Of a stretch of 64,000 nt of DNA, positions 26,095 through 40,600 are shown one piece after another. The first letter of the stretch is position 1; each line of letters opens with the position of its first letter. The position numbers and the translations under genes were made by a program. Source of the stretch: Trichoplax adhaerens (taxonomy: Eukaryota > Placozoa > Uniplacotomia > Trichoplacea > Trichoplacidae); the NCBI RefSeq assembly GCF_000150275.1, contig NW_002060945.1, positions 8,329,650 to 8,393,649 on the forward strand. Reading direction: 5' to 3'. Below the pieces are notes generated by a model that searched no databases, was not told the DNA's origin, and saw only the letters and a list, made by a program, of their open reading frames with translations.

Positions 26095-29047
26095 TTTTGT
26101 CTTATAAAAAGTAGCTAACTAACTTGACAGCTGTATCGCTGTATGAAATAATTCACACAGCGAAGACTTTCTACCCCGTATTCTAGCTGTCCAAAATTTG
26201 GTGCAACTAATAGAAACATCAATGCATGAAAATACATTCCTACAAAATTAGTGCATTATTCACTACCTGTAATGAAATTAAAAGTCAAGCAAGAAAGCTA
26301 TCTATCAAAATATGTAATGAAATTTTTGCAAAGAAACATGGTGTAGTAATTGAATTATCACCAGATCTAAACCTATACTGACGGCATTTATGGTACACTA
26401 GATTAGTCTTTAATTTACATTTTGTAGGAATACTTAAAAAAAGTGAACTTATACGCTATCGTAGAGTATGTTATTTTGTAATAATAATAATATGGGTGTT
26501 ATTAACTATCAAAGTTTATCGATTCTAGCCAGCACATGATCAATAACATAATCATGGATCATGGAAAAATCTGCTAAATAAGCAGAAGAGTAGATCGGAT
26601 GGCGATAGACATCTTTCTCTATGACAATCTAAAAGATTACTTCCTTATTCAGTTTCCAAGACCTAAAGTGAATATCTCAAAGAATAATATTAGCATCCAC
26701 TTTATTTGCAATATGTTCAATCTTAATTTAATAACCTTTCTGATCAACATAACTGCTAATTTAATAAAGCATTGAGATGATTAAGGTCATGCTTGCATGC
26801 ATAACTTCAAAAGAGATATTAGCGTAATGAGTATTGATAACATGATCTATCTTTATGAAGCGTAATATATCCAGCCTCGATGAACAGCAGTAGAAAGTGT
26901 TTCTGCCTTGATAATATAAATACTGCCGTAGTATCTGATTATTCTATAGGGTAATTATCCATCGTTCGTAAGCTTAAAATATTTTCCATTATATAACTTT
27001 CTTTGGATAATTGATCTAAAGTGGAATTCACAAACAGTAACATTATGGCGACTTGAAAATGCCCAAAGGTTTTAATTACATGAACGTTCTTAGCTGCCTA
27101 AAACGAAACCTAGACGTAGCAATCCATAAAGCAATTTGGATGACAAGGAATAGAAAGGCTATAATATCTTCGAATAGACGTAGAGCTAGTCTACCTTGAC
27201 AATAGGAATGCTGCTGTAGAATCTGATTCTACGTGGTAGTTCTCATTCGTCAATAAACTGACGGGATCGATGAATCCTGCTTTGATGAACATTCATCAGC
27301 ACAGATGTTTACTATGATATGATTTCTTACTCGTATGTAGGAATAACCCAGAGTGAAATCCACAAATAGCAACTGTCAGTGTTAGTAGATTTCGTTTTCA
27401 ATGATTAAAAGCACTGGAGCAATTAGAGCCTTTAACTATTTTTAAGTTATCCTACTGCTGCTGTTTGTAGATTTCGCTTATGACTACTAAGAACATTATA
27501 GCAATTAAGGAATATGAACATTTTTAAATTGCTCTACTGTTATCATTTGTAGATTTCACTTCTCACTACTAATAATAGGAATGCCATTAAAGTCTTGAAG
27601 TACTCTTAAGTTATCCTACGGAAAGCGTTCTCTAAAAACTGACATGTTTTTCTATGTATAGTTTTGTGTTATATTTGGCCTAAAAAGCTATCTATGGAAT
27701 TAAGTAATCAAATTGGATTACATTATAAAACTTATTAAATAGAAATTGTAGTATGCAATATATAAGTATAGCAGCGATACATGCGAAGGTCGTTAATAGT
27801 AATTTTTACAGTATTTTTTACATAAATAATTAAATCTGTAACTGCGATATTATTAGGGTCTTTAGCGGACATATTTTGATGAGCCGATAACTGTTAAGTT
27901 GATTTGGCCATCCTACGGATTTAAATACATATTTTTAAGAATTTATTGCGAAACTAGGTTAATTATCTATATGGATATGAGTATCACCAAGAGTATTGGC
28001 ATGGATGAGGTAATCCAATCATTTTACAAAACTAACGAAAAATATTATTTTAACTTTACAAATTTGCAACAGATTAAAAGCTATTGAAATTTCTCAGTGG
28101 CGTCTTTTAAGCTAATATTAACGACCACTTAAGTTTGTGAACAGTTTTAGTGCTGTTGAGCAGACAACGCCATCAAGCATACACGCTTTGATTAGTTTTT
28201 TAGCTAATTGATTATACGAATGCATCGATATCTTTGGCATCATGATACATCATTGTAGAATACTAGCAACATACGCCATTTGTTAGCCTTGGATGTTAAA
28301 GCTGCAGCATTTCGCGACCTTTCTTCAACTTGCCAGGCAACTTGAAACAAACTTAATTCAATAAGGAATCATCGCTGTAGCAATTTAGAGCTAAAGAAGG
28401 GCTCTTTTTACAGATTAGCAGTAGTGCTGTTGATGCTAATGAGTAACGGGTCAATTGTAGCTGATAATACTTCATTAATTTTTCATAGCACAAATTAGGT
28501 TAATTTTTTCGATCTTATTCTAATATAGAAGCAATATATCATTTAATAGTACCTTTAAGTAATAACCAAATTTCAGACACGAGATGTGACATTATTTTGG
28601 ATATACAATATTAAACTGAAATATAGTACATATGCCATTGAAGGCATACAAATGTGATGATGGCAATTTGTTTATGCTTAGACGCGTATTCAATCTTAAA
28701 ATAAGATATATTCTTACATAAAGTTTTTCAAATCATTGCAAATAGTGATTATTGGTAATAATTAACTGAATCGCAATTCTAACTTACAATATAGTATATT
28801 TTAATAAAAACAAGCACTTTTTGTCAATTTAAGATAAAAAATGTATATAAGCAAAAAGCGACAAAAAAAATTACATTTTGAGGTAGATAATTTGGTAGTT
28901 TACCTCCATAAATTCAAACTCTACATCATGCACAGTATGAAAATTAATCCAGAAAAAGATTATGTTGATATTTAATTATAATTAGTTTCATTTGCTAACA
29001 TAGAATACCGACTACATACAATTCCATTGTCAGTTATATGTTATTTA
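26095..29047. other. Spacer between the CARD-RCC1 gene and WASP copy B
   Basis: It should hold the promoter of the CARD-RCC1 gene near its left edge and the WASP B 3' flank at its right edge. The middle (about 26880-27625) is repetitive. The 62-residue plus frame at 27899-28087 resembles nothing I know. No gene is called. Confidence 0.5.
27370..27625. repeat. Three-copy degenerate tandem repeat
   Basis: Three units of about 80-90 bases near 27380, 27467 and 27545 share TTTGTAGATTTC, then GACTACTAA, then AGCAATTA and TTAAGTTATCCTACTG-like words. A looser pair sharing GTAGAATCTGATT occurs near 26930 and 27217. Non-coding. Confidence 0.6.
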
Positions 29048-32000
29048 TTAATCCCAATCATCGGAATTAGTATCAGAATCTTCCGAATCGGTTGCTAAAA
29101 AATAAATTAAATAGCAACGCGTTACATCTTACATTTGAAATGTTGTCATAAAAGTAATTTTACGACACTGAAGTTGACTATGCTAAGCCATTTTCTACCT
29201 GTTACTCGATCGTTTATCTTTGCTAATTCTATTTGCAGGGCTCCTAGGATACCGGTTTCTTTGACCGGAGGAAGGGGATCTTTCTGATCCATATCGACCT
29301 ATTAACCATATCATCATTATCTTAATGATGCTAGCAGTAAACGATCATATAGTGTGTATTCATACAAAATGAAAGATAAACAGTTACGTACTTTCTTCAA
29401 AGTTATTCCACTGCGTATACTGTCCAGTAAGTTATTTGATATACGCGAAGACGATGGTCTTACGTCAGCTTTATCAGCTGGTTCGGTTTTTCTAAGATTG
29501 ACTCCGGATTGGATTTGATCGAGGAACGAGCCCGGACCAGGTTTTACAGCTGGAGTGGCCGCAGGTAGTCTATTTTGTGTCGATGAAGGAGTAGAATCTA
29601 CTAATGGACCAGGAGGAGGTGGCGGAGGCGGTGGAGGAATAGAAGCTGATGGAGGAATAGGAGCTGGTGGAGGAATAGGAGCTGATGGAGCAACTGATGG
29701 AGCAACTGGATGTATTGGAGGGGGTGAAAATGATGGAGCAGTTGCAGGTTGAACAGATACCGGAGGTGGCGGAGGAACTGTAAATGGTGACTTTAGAGGT
29801 TTTGCAACAGGTGACGGTCCAGATTGAGGAGAAGGAATGGATGGACGTTTAGGGTGAGATGGAGGAAGTGGAGGAGGCTCTTTAGTTGGTGCTGGGCGTG
29901 AAGGATAATGGCCTGGTGGAGTAGTCGTTGGGATTGGCGGTGGTGGTCGCGATACTGATATAGGACGTGGAGGTGGACGAGAAGGACGTGATGGAACAGG
30001 CTGAGGTGGTTTCTTTGATGGTGCACTAGGAGGTCCACTAGAAGGTACGCTAGGAGGTATACTAGGAGGTTGTGCTATAGAGGAAATAGGACATTCAAAT
30101 ACAACATTATCCACAGTATATGGACGATTAGGGTATTTTAAGCAAATTATTTTACCGCGTTGGCCTTGTATTTGTGATTTTAATTCTCGTGTTGCTTGTT
30201 CGAGACCACCATGTGCTTCAACAACAGTTTGTACAACCTTGAGTGTTGCTGCGTCATTGAGTTGTGCACCAGTTAGGCCAATGGTAGAAAATAAATCTTT
30301 CCATTCGTCTGTTACTTTGCTAATCTGTAAGATTGATAAGACAGTTTACTTCATTAGTGATTGTTTTACATTATATCATTATTCCATTCAAGAAGCAAAT
30401 CATTTCATTTGGATACTACAACTTACAAAAGATCCTGTATCTTTGTCCCATCCAAGATGTTCTACGTGCCTATGTAAGCCCATACGTAGTGCAATATTAT
30501 CATTTATGATAAATAATCGAATACAGTAAACTGTTACAAATTGAAATAATGTCTAGTACTGCAACAGTAGTATCGCAAAATAGGGTACTAACCTAAAATC
30601 TGTTGGTCCTGATATATCTAATTTTGAAATTCTTCTTGGGCCTTTATCTTTTTTCTTTGTAGGCTTTTCCTTTGCTGACTTGCTCGAGTTCTCGTTGGTG
30701 ATGACGGCATTCTTACTTGATTTCTGACTATTCTGTTGTTGTTGCTGTCGTTTTTGCTGTTGTTGCTTGACTTTAGTATTGGTGATTAAATTAAATAATA
30801 TGTTTTTACACATTTTAAAAACGCATGTTGCTTTTCAAATGATTCACAACACCTGGCTAACTAATTCAGTATACGGCAGTATAAAATTATTGACTCCATC
30901 ATTATAGAATGTATTATCTGAATTCGTTTCCAGTAACTATCTCAATATATGGCATGTTTAGTTGTTATGGTAGACTCCTTCGACTATTCTTTCTATTGTA
31001 CTATATACAATATTACTAATAAATTATGACGTTAACTTTGTGTATTATTTTCACTCACTTTCTTTTTTCTCTTTTCTAGATCTTAACTTTTCAGTTAAGA
31101 TATTATAGAATTGTGTAGCTTCATTCACATCAGCAAAATTAAATCCTGCCACGCAATCCTACAAGATAGAATATTTCAGTGACAATCATATTCGATAACA
31201 CAGATGAATAATAATTTATTAGAATGAATCTTGTTGGCATTTTGCTAGTAATCTCAAGCCAGATTGAGTTTTGTATAAACAAGCAAGAACAAATTTGCTA
31301 AGTCTTACATGAGCTTGAAATGTGTGAAAGTAATTCTTTGTTTTCTTGTATTCGAAATTATAGTAGAGTTCTTGCTCCCAGAGTAGAGCTTTATCCTTGA
31401 AGGTAATTTTCAACACGTTAATGAGTTATAGTGATTTATAAGAGCTATTTATCCACTCTACACATATTATAACATGATGGCAATAACGTAATAAGAACGT
31501 AAGCAAATGAAATAGCCCTGTGTATAGTGTTGATACAGGCAGAAAACTGAGTAAAGGATGTATTAAAAATAATTGCCAATCATTAGCTATCATTATCTTT
31601 AGGGAAATGAACTTGATAGGTAATCCTGTTGCTGTCTAATTTCTATTTTTGCAATTTCATCCCCCCCCCCCACCCCTCTCCGCAATTTTCGATGGTAATT
31701 ACTCTATCATCATGGTATAGAAATAGACAATATTGTGATAAGACACGATGGCTATTTTAAAGTGGTACGCTTACTTTAACGTTGAAGACACGCAGAAAAT
31801 AAGATCGCAATGCACTATCCTTTACAAAGCAAAGCACGCCAGTGCATTTTTTAATCCATGCGTGTGAATTTGAGTGAGCCAGTTGAACTTGAACGACGGT
31901 AGTGGCTAATGTCTAGAATAATAAATAAAAAAAAATAATGTTATTATCGAATACTTGATTCTTCTGGTCGCTGCCCTGCATTGACATTAAATTGAGCTAT

Positions 32001-32891
32001 TTCCTTTGGATCATGTTTGATTTTCAAGCAAGAAAGCAATACAAGTATACAGTCTAATGTGATGTCCATTGTACTACCATATCAAACTATCCATCTGACT
32101 ATTCAATGTTGGATGCGATTGAAAAAGTAAAGAAATAGCATCCATGGCAGCAATCAAGACCATTGAGTCCCCCTGATAGGAGGATGGATTAGCATCGCTA
32201 GCTATAGTAAATCATGCTCATGCATCAACTGTCGATTGGAGTTTATCCATGGTAAGAAAAACAGACGATCGTAGTGTTGTAAGATGACATCCAGACTTGT
32301 AATTCCTTTACTAATGTTGTAATGCATAAAGAAATTGGAAATGAGAACGATTTTGAACTACTATGGTTGATCTACTGATGATGAAAATTGGTTAAAGAGG
32401 CTAGTAGTCTACGCCTCCATTTTCTACTGTTGTGGTAGAGTACTGTCTATGGTAGAAAGGAAATGTCGCACACACACGTACCAACAATACAGACTATAGA
32501 CTGGCGGCTACAAGTTCGAAAGGACAACATGAACACTGTCTATCCGTTGTACTGGAACTATTTAACCTTAAAATGAACAACTCTATCCATGGACACATCA
32601 ATCTAATCGACAAGCCAATTGTATGGGATCGCTAACTTGACATTTTGAACTATTTTGACTATCATCATTACAACTTTGATGGGATCTTTTCCACCCTTTG
32701 CCCCAGTTGCATTCTACAGCGACAACTAGTAGGTCTGTGTTTGCGTTGAATCAATCGATGCCATCATCTATGCTGATCATTACCGAGCATTTCTTGGCAG
32801 CCAATAAGTTAAATATAATCTTATTCTCTTCTGGTGATAGAATCTTAGATGAGGCATTCCTATTTGCTGGATTAGAGGATTGAGTAGTCAT
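29048..32891 (-). CDS. WASP family actin nucleation-promoting factor, copy B (two WH2, N-WASP-like)
   Basis: Exons from the start: 32784-32891, 31775-31912, 31309-31395, 31059-31158, 30593-30770, 30427-30469, 30156-30324, 29392-30074, 29199-29298, 29048-29094; total 550 residues. The ATG at 32891 is used because an in-frame stop lies upstream. Order: WH1/EVH1 domain (LLWEQELYYNFEYKK, YFHTFQAH, AGFNFAD); glutamine- and lysine-rich linker; CRIB motif DISGPTDFRHVEHLGWD; autoinhibitory segment (EWKDLFSTIGLTGAQL); a roughly 150-residue proline-rich region; two WH2 motifs, FLDQIQSGVNLRK and LLDSIRSGITLKK; central helix ILGALQIELAKINDRV; acidic tail SDTNSDDWD with the conserved tryptophan. Expected role: Cdc42-regulated Arp2/3 activation at membranes, with profilin and SH3 proteins on the proline region. 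An 81-base intron (30075-30155) could be read through in frame, adding 27 residues. Confidence 0.94.
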
Positions 32892-34861
32892 CTCAGCATG
32901 TTTTTCTTCAGGCAAATCTTCAATCGCTTCCAATAAACATCATCGAAATGAGATCAATCGCCAATCTCGTTGATTCGCTGCCCTACTCAAGTACAGTATG
33001 CGCGTGTCTACAGGAGTCCGATCGTACCGTGGTGTCAACCTACTACTGCTGACGTTAGCTTTGACCTGATTGACAGTAGTCTACTGTATGGTACTGGGCG
33101 TACGTCGATCGTAGGTGTACTGGTACACTAGTACAGTACCAGTACTTGGTATTATAGTAATACCCATAAAGTGGCTTTGTATGCACTTGCATGGATGCCT
33201 TCGTGGTGTCGACCAAACCGACCATTCTAATTTTCGCTTCTTTTTACAGACGCTCCTGTAAGAGTCTACTGTACCAAACAGGTCGATATCCACTATGTAT
33301 TTGACTAGTCCTTACTCATGCCCGATCACTTGCCTACGGACGTCTGTCCGAGCATCGTGCCGTAAGGTGGACCCGCCCATACTCTAGCCACTACAGTCTA
33401 CAGTACTGCACTATACAGTGTACAGTGCACAGTACTGCCTACGGGTGCATGAATGCACTTGAAAATCACGTGACCTTTCGATGGCAGAACCTATTACGTC
33501 ATCGCTTCCTGCTTCGATGAAACTTTCCATCTTCGCTTTCCAGTCCTTGCTGGCCATTTCGCTGTCATCCAGGACTCGGAATCCAGTTCTTGATGTGCTT
33601 TACTGCTTTACTTCAGTAAACACACCCGATGGCACTGGAGTCAGTTTGCAGGGCAAACTTTTGCATCATTTGGTTTGAAAGGGTTCTTCATTTGTTTCAA
33701 AGTATGGACTGCCCATGCAGTTCTAATCCAAGGGTTGACTGATACACTTGCATCATTTTCTACAAACACACGGCGAGCAGCGATGGGTTGGATACTTTTA
33801 TTTGCTGTATTGAAAACACAAAAGCATCATTTTACAGGGAAATAGCAATGCTAGAAGGCTAGTGGAGTTCAATTCGATCAAGAAAAAGGCAAATAGGATA
33901 GGGTCTCTTCGTCGACTGCTTTGACTGATCCATGCGCATGGTGCATGTTTGTAGCATTTTATTCATCATGAATTCATAGTACAGTCCAATTAAGTGGAGA
34001 CAAATGAATACATTGGTCAATGAACGTCATGAAAAGCTCTATACTGCATGCTATTCATGGATACTAGTCAGGATACAATTAATTGTACTATTTCCCTAGA
34101 AATTAATCTACAATCAAAATGTAACGAACGCTATAGGCAGATGCAGCTCTACCGAAGAGCATTGCTGATCATGGCATTCTGTCGATTTATAGTATGGTAT
34201 AACGTCTACAAGATGTCCATTCGGCATACAGCTACGAGTTAGACATTGGTACTAATAATAATTATTATAATTGTATACTGTATAACATATACAGTATATA
34301 TTGACAGTAGTAGAGTCAAAGTTGTGCCCAAGCATAACAAATACAAAGCGACTGCATACTTTTACTCATTAGTCATCACCACAAATTGTTTTTCATAATT
34401 TCATACGGCCTAACCTAGCCCCAAAATTACTCTTTCATTTAACGCATGGACTCATTCCAAATTCCAAAGTGCAGTACTGTACAGTACAGTAAGTGTTAAG
34501 ATGCGTTGCAGCCAATGTTGCTCATCGATAGTTATGATACATTGCGCTCGCATATTACTGCCTATTTTCGACCCAACCGACTATCATAATACGTAGCTAT
34601 CCACATTATCCATCGAATTTTCGATGCAGTCCATCGGTGGTAGCTGAGCAAGGGTGAGAACCGAAAATCATGCCCAGTTTAGAAGTGCTGCTAAAAGATA
34701 TCTTTACTGCACTCTAAAGTTAGTATTCAAGCAATCTTAGCTGGATCTCAGTGATAATTATAATTAGATTACCACCAAGTTGGAAAGGAGTTGTAAGAGT
34801 TCTTGAAAAGCACTGTGCAAAATTAGTGGCACCTTGTTCACTTTCTTTCTTAACAGCCATC
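32892..34861. other. Spacer upstream of WASP copy B
   Basis: This holds the presumptive WASP B promoter. Palindromic GTACAGTAC / CAGTACTG words are dense at 33110-33150, 33380-33440 and 34475-34490. Frames at 33081-33293, 33481-33678 and 34048-34242 show no domain and are treated as chance. No gene is called. Confidence 0.5.
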
Positions 34862-35760
34862 AGGGGCATAATTTATAAGCTCGGAAACTTAAGTGAGCAG
34901 TAATAAATACACTTTGCAAGTAATATAGGCCTGTGGTAGAGTGCTTCCCAAATAAAAAATTGATATTTCAGGAGACACGATTCATAACCTGGCAAGCTTA
35001 GTGTGCAGCAGCTGCACTCAGTATTGGTCTGTGATAAAGTAACTCCAAACAAGAAATTTAAATTTTAAGAGACGTGATTCATAGGCTCGAAAACTTGGTG
35101 TGCAGAGGGTGCACTTAGTGTAGACCTGTAATAAAGTGCCTCCGAAGCAAGAAATTCAACTTTCAAGAGATACGATTCATAAGCTCGGAAATCTAGTGTA
35201 TAGTAGGTGTACTTTGTATAGACCTGCTATAAAGTACCTCTAAAACAAGAAATTCAAATTTCAAGAGACACGATTCATAAGCTCGGAAATCTAGTGTACA
35301 GTAGGTGTACTTAGTATACTGTAGACCTGCAATAAAGTACCTCTAAAACTAGAAATTCAAATTTCAAGAGACACGATTCATAAGCTCGGAAATTTAGTGT
35401 GCAGTAGGCGTACTTTGTATAGACCTGCAGTAAAGTACTTCTAAAACAAGAAATACAAATTTCTAGAGACACGATTCATAAGCTCGGAAACTTGATGAGC
35501 AGTAGGTGCAGATAGTATAGACCTATAATAAAAGTACCTCTAAAACAAGAAATTAAAATCCCGTGAGACGCGGTTCATAAGCTCGAAAACTTGGTGTGCA
35601 GTAGGCGCACCTAGTGTAGACCTGTCAAGAAAGTGTCTCTAAAACAAAAAGTCAGAATTTTAACAGATATGATTCATAAGCTTGAAAAACTTGGTTTGCA
35701 ATAGGCGCAATTAATATAGAATTGTGATAAACTATCTCTAAAACAAAATGATAAGGCCAC
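34862..35760. repeat. Minisatellite, about nine units of roughly 100 bases
   Basis: Units start near 34869, 34978, 35076, 35168, 35272, 35377, 35475, 35571 and 35670, spacing 92-109. Each carries ACACGATTCATAAGCTCGG, then TTGGTGTGCAGTAGG or a variant, then TAGTATAGACCTG, then AATAAAGTACCTCTAAAACA and AGAAATTCAAATTTC. Inner copies are most alike and outer ones more decayed, as expected for an array that grew by unequal exchange. Stops occur in every frame. It lies between WASP B and the cordon-bleu-like gene. Confidence 0.9.
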
Positions 35761-37669
35761 TAATTTCTCGTCAAACCTCACTTTATTATATACTGTAAAG
35801 CAGTCTATTACTGTATATAATTGCAATTATGAAGGACTATCTACAGGGTATCTACATCGAAACGAGTCATGTATTGCGTTAAGATCCCTAGGAAATGACA
35901 GTTGCCTTTGCATACTGCCTTTAACACCGATGATATTTTTAAGTGTAGATAGACTTTTAAGCAACATCATGGACTACAAGAAATGATAGCTAGTCTAATT
36001 TCAACAGTAGTTGTCCATGGTAACATGCATACTGCGCCTACTACTGGCTACCGTACAGTTGCATTAGATCATAATATTAGCTTCTTCCTTTCTGTGCCTA
36101 TTATAATGATCCATTTGCAATGGTAAACACCCTCCCATCGTTAGCCTAGGCTACCATGATTTAAAATTTTTAATTGTTCTCATTAATTTGACATCTATTC
36201 TCTTGATGCAAATGACTTTAACAGGACTATAGTGGCGATACTGGGGCGTTGCATTCGACAATTTTGCACGATTCTATATTTGAGAGGAGATTGCTTCCAT
36301 TCTCTGTGCAAGCATCAATCTAATCCAAAAGCATACGTTAAGGTTAAGGTAATCCAGTCAAGTTGAAAGAATCATGTTATGGTATCCATTCCACCCATGT
36401 TAGATGGACTCTTATTGAAACAGTTGCCATTCTTTCTCATCCGTCAAACGTCTAGAATAGAATCGTGATGTAAGTCGTTACTGTTGATTGTATTGATTTT
36501 CGTTTATTTTGATGTAAAAGTTTGTAAGAAGAAATGTCCATGACGGATATTATTGGATGATGTTTTCAATATTGATACGACATGATTGATGATGATTGTA
36601 GAAAAGGAATAGCCTTCAACTCAGTACTTTCTCATAGATCGTATACTGTAAAGCATATCAAGCGATAGATTGGCACCTTTTCTTGACCATCTCCTTTCTG
36701 TCTAATGTCGCTCTCTTTAGTCAGCGTTAATGGAAGGCAGGATTAGTAGTACACTTTTGATCACAAATCAATCGACCGGGACTAGTGAATAAAATCATAT
36801 AAATCTACAAGTCATTTTTCGACGCTATTATAGGAGTACAGTAGACACCCTATTGAATTTTGTACAATTATTATTTTTTAGTTAGCAGAAGTAGTCTAGT
36901 GTTGATTAGAGTAGTCGATGGTGTTGATCACTCGGCTCCAAGTCACGTAGAGCATAGTCCATTCCTAGCATTTCCAATAGAGGGAAAAAAGGATTCATTG
37001 GACTTTTCATTTCCTTTCGTTGATTAAACTTGTCAGTCTGAAGAAACGATCTAATATTACCTTGCCAATCCGACAGTATTGATAACAGGTAAACTGAAAA
37101 TTGGACTGTCAGTCTAGAGCCATTAATCCAGTTTTTATTCATAACAGAAAGGTGACGATAATACATTAACGCTAGTTTAGTACATTCGGCATCTACCGTA
37201 TTCAAGAATTTTTCAATTTGTCATTCCATCGGCACTCTTTTTAATGTCGATATGATCATGTAGTCCGCATTTATACGACCATTTCAACTCCAGCAACACA
37301 ATCAAATTGGGCATTTTCAAGCAGTTCTGTTACAGTTTATATTACCCAGGCTGAATTTGTATAATTATTTATTCTTATTTTCTATTCATGTAGCAATTTA
37401 TTTGTTATCGGCCCATGAACACAATATGTTATTTACGTTGTACAACAGTGAACTAGAAGTAAATCTACGTTTATCACTTCATCTACTTCTGTATGCTGCT
37501 ATCGTTAACAGTGAACGGTTAAGCAATGGCAAGAATGATTGGACGCTTACATTATTTCGAGATGGACAGTCATAGATTGTAATATTGGTAGAATTGTAAT
37601 TGAATATCCTTGACTACTTTAGATAACGGATTCCGTTGAAGGAAACAACAACATTTGGCCAAAACGACC
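35761..37669. other. Spacer upstream of the cordon-bleu-like gene
   Basis: It contains the presumptive promoter of the cordon-bleu-like gene. A minus frame at 36906-37205 (ending LEPSDQHHRLL, no ATG at its start) and a plus frame at 37357-37575 have protein-like composition but no domain I recognise; neither is called as a gene. Confidence 0.45.
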
Positions 37670-40600
37670 ATGGATTCTCATTCGTAAGTCACTTATTTCG
37701 CTACAAAACTATAATAACAGTGATGAGTCATTTTATTAGCATAGAAAATAACAACCAAGACCAAATTCGATCCTGGTTTGTCCGTTCTGACAATGAAATA
37801 GGATGAGGATAGTGATTATCATCATCAGTCTTTACGAAAAGCGCTAAAACATGTTTGTGCATTTCTTGATTCGTCCCTTGTGACATATGTATAGAAATTA
37901 TGATCTCTCGTATTACTGCCATCGTGGAAATCATCTTCATTATTAGTCTTAACCAAGAGCACTGGGACTGTTAATCCATGTCTCATTAGTCTGTTACGAT
38001 ATATGAATAATGTTCGATCGTTGTCGTCGTCGCAATCATCTTTATTAGTCTTAACTAAGAGCATGATGAGTCCATCCAATGATCTATCGTTGTCAACATC
38101 GTCATCTTTAAAGGTTAAATCAACCAAGAGCACTAGAACATGTTGATAGTTTTCTATTAGTCCGTTGTGATATAGGTATCATGATCTATCGCTGCCATCG
38201 TAGTAATCATCTTCATTAGACCAAGTTAATCGATTTATTATTAGGCAGCTACAACATCGTATCATGATCGATCGTTGTCATCATCGCAATCCTCTTCCTT
38301 AGAACAGCTTGATAGGTTTTTTAATTAGTCAGTTACGACATGTGTATAATGATCGATCATTGTCATCATTAGTCAAAAGTCTTAGCCAAGAGTACTGGAT
38401 ATTAATTTAGTCTTTACCAACAACGCTAGAACATGTTAATGAGTTTTTTTGTTAGTCAGTAGCGACAGAGAGTAATGAATCGATCATGGTCATCATCATT
38501 CGTCTTAGCCAAGGACCCTGCAACAAGTTCATAAGTTTCTTATTAGTCAGAAGTGACTTAGAATGGTCTATCGTTGTCATCATGGGTTATTGAATTGAGT
38601 CTAATTTCAATTATATTCGTATGATAATTTTACGCCGACTGCTTTTACAATATTCAGAACGATGATTAATAGCTATAGTTGGTAGAAAAATGTACATCCA
38701 CTGCTCATGGCAGGCTACTTCGATTAATGAAGAAGGCATTTCTAGAATAATTTCAGCTACTGTCGGCTCCCCTTCAAAAAATAACAATTAGTAAGGGAAT
38801 TGATAAACTATTCAATGATGATTAATTATTCGATCGCCTTAATCATCATAATTAGTTTTAAGGATAAATGCTGAAAAACAGTTCGTTTGCTACTTATTAG
38901 ATAGCCGAAATCAGCGATTATTGATTTAGAATCCACAGTAGAGCAATTTGATAGCTGCTAGTTTGCCATCTTGACGTAAAAGACAATATCATTACTAATT
39001 GCTAATAGATAGTCAATATTAGAAAAACAAGCTGATCCGTAGTTCGATTCAGTAAAACTTTTCAAGGATTACAGTTGCTGTTTACCAAGAAAGAAAGAAC
39101 CAGCAAAGGACTTGAAAAACGACCAGAAAAATGATCCAAAAGCTATTCAATCGTTTTAATCATAACAATTAATCTAGCGATTATTCTAATTTCTCTACTA
39201 TGAAAGAAACAATCAGTAAAAAAATTTGAAAAACTTGAGCAAAATAAATGATTGATCAGATATTGAATCGTTCTCATCATCATCATTAGTCTTAACGAAG
39301 AACACTGAAACATGGAACTTGTTTAGTTGTAATTAGCAATTATTTTACTGTAGTACGAGTAACATAATTTTGTGCCTACTCACTTGCCCTATTATTACAA
39401 TACTATTAAGAATAATTGCTAATAAACAGTAAACCGCTAGAAAAACACACATTAATTACTCATCACCAACTAGTTTGATCCGACAAACAATTCAAAGACA
39501 CATTTTAGTTGTTCTTTACCAAGAAAGAAACAATCAGTAAACTAAGTTGGAAAAAAAAGATCGTTCCTATTCGATCGTTCTAATCTTAGCCTTAACCAAG
39601 AATGCTGAAACTTCAAATTTATTCCATTGTGATCAGCGATTATTTTTCAATTCAATAATTTGAGCAATTTTATGCCTACTCATCTCTCTGAAGTCAGCGT
39701 AATTATTCATAATTCATTGCTAATCGACAGTTAAACTGGTAGAAAAATACCCATCAAGAATTTACAACAAACTACAGTAGTTTGATTCAGTAAATATTTC
39801 AAGAATGATTTCAGTTGCTATCTGCTAAGAAAGAAAGAATCAGAGAAAATGACTCGAAAAAACTTTACCCAAATCAAGGATCCATCAGTTATTCTAAATC
39901 TTAGAGAAGAACGCTGCAACTTTCTTTCTTATTCCATAGTTTATGATCAGTGATTGTCTACCGTACTTTTCACAGCATAACAACTTTATGGCTAGTCCTT
40001 TCGGCGTACCTTCATTTACCTTGATAAACGCATCGGTCCTTCATCAGTAAACGGATAGATACAATAAACATTTCAACGATAATTTGCTATCTGTAAAAAG
40101 AAACAGTTAGTTAAAAAAGGGCTAGTGAACTTTGGCTAAAATACGTAGAAGAAAGTCAATACTAGAATTGATCAACATACAGTGTCATTATGATTCCGGA
40201 TTCTGGCTAATCGATGGCAGACTGATAGAAAAAACTGACCATCCGTAACTGGGATAGAGCCAGTCAATATTTCAGGGATGATTTGCTATTTACAAAAAGA
40301 AACAACCAGTTAAAAGGGCTTGTAAAGCCTTGTTAAAATAAAATCAATACCATAATTGATCAGTATACAGTGTCATAATGACTAAAAAAGGGCTTGCAAA
40401 ACGATATTATTAAAATAAAATCAATACTATAATTGATCAGTATACAGTGGCATGATGACTCAAAAAAGGCTTGCAAAACGCTATTATGAAAATAAAATCA
40501 ATCCTATAATTGATCAGCATATAGTATCATTATTATTACTAGGATTAGTTGCGAATCGAAAGTAGATTGGTAGAAAAAACACATCAGTTGGTCATCAGCA

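Noticed and set aside
29555-29752. Glycine-rich plus-strand frame
   Set aside because: Antisense shadow of the WASP B proline-rich exon.
31664-31676. Poly-C run (and a similar one at 55467)
   Set aside because: Simple homopolymers in non-coding DNA with no further signal.
36906-37205. Minus-strand frame of 99 codons with protein-like composition
   Set aside because: It begins at TTG rather than ATG, has no recognisable domain and I could not join it to other exons.
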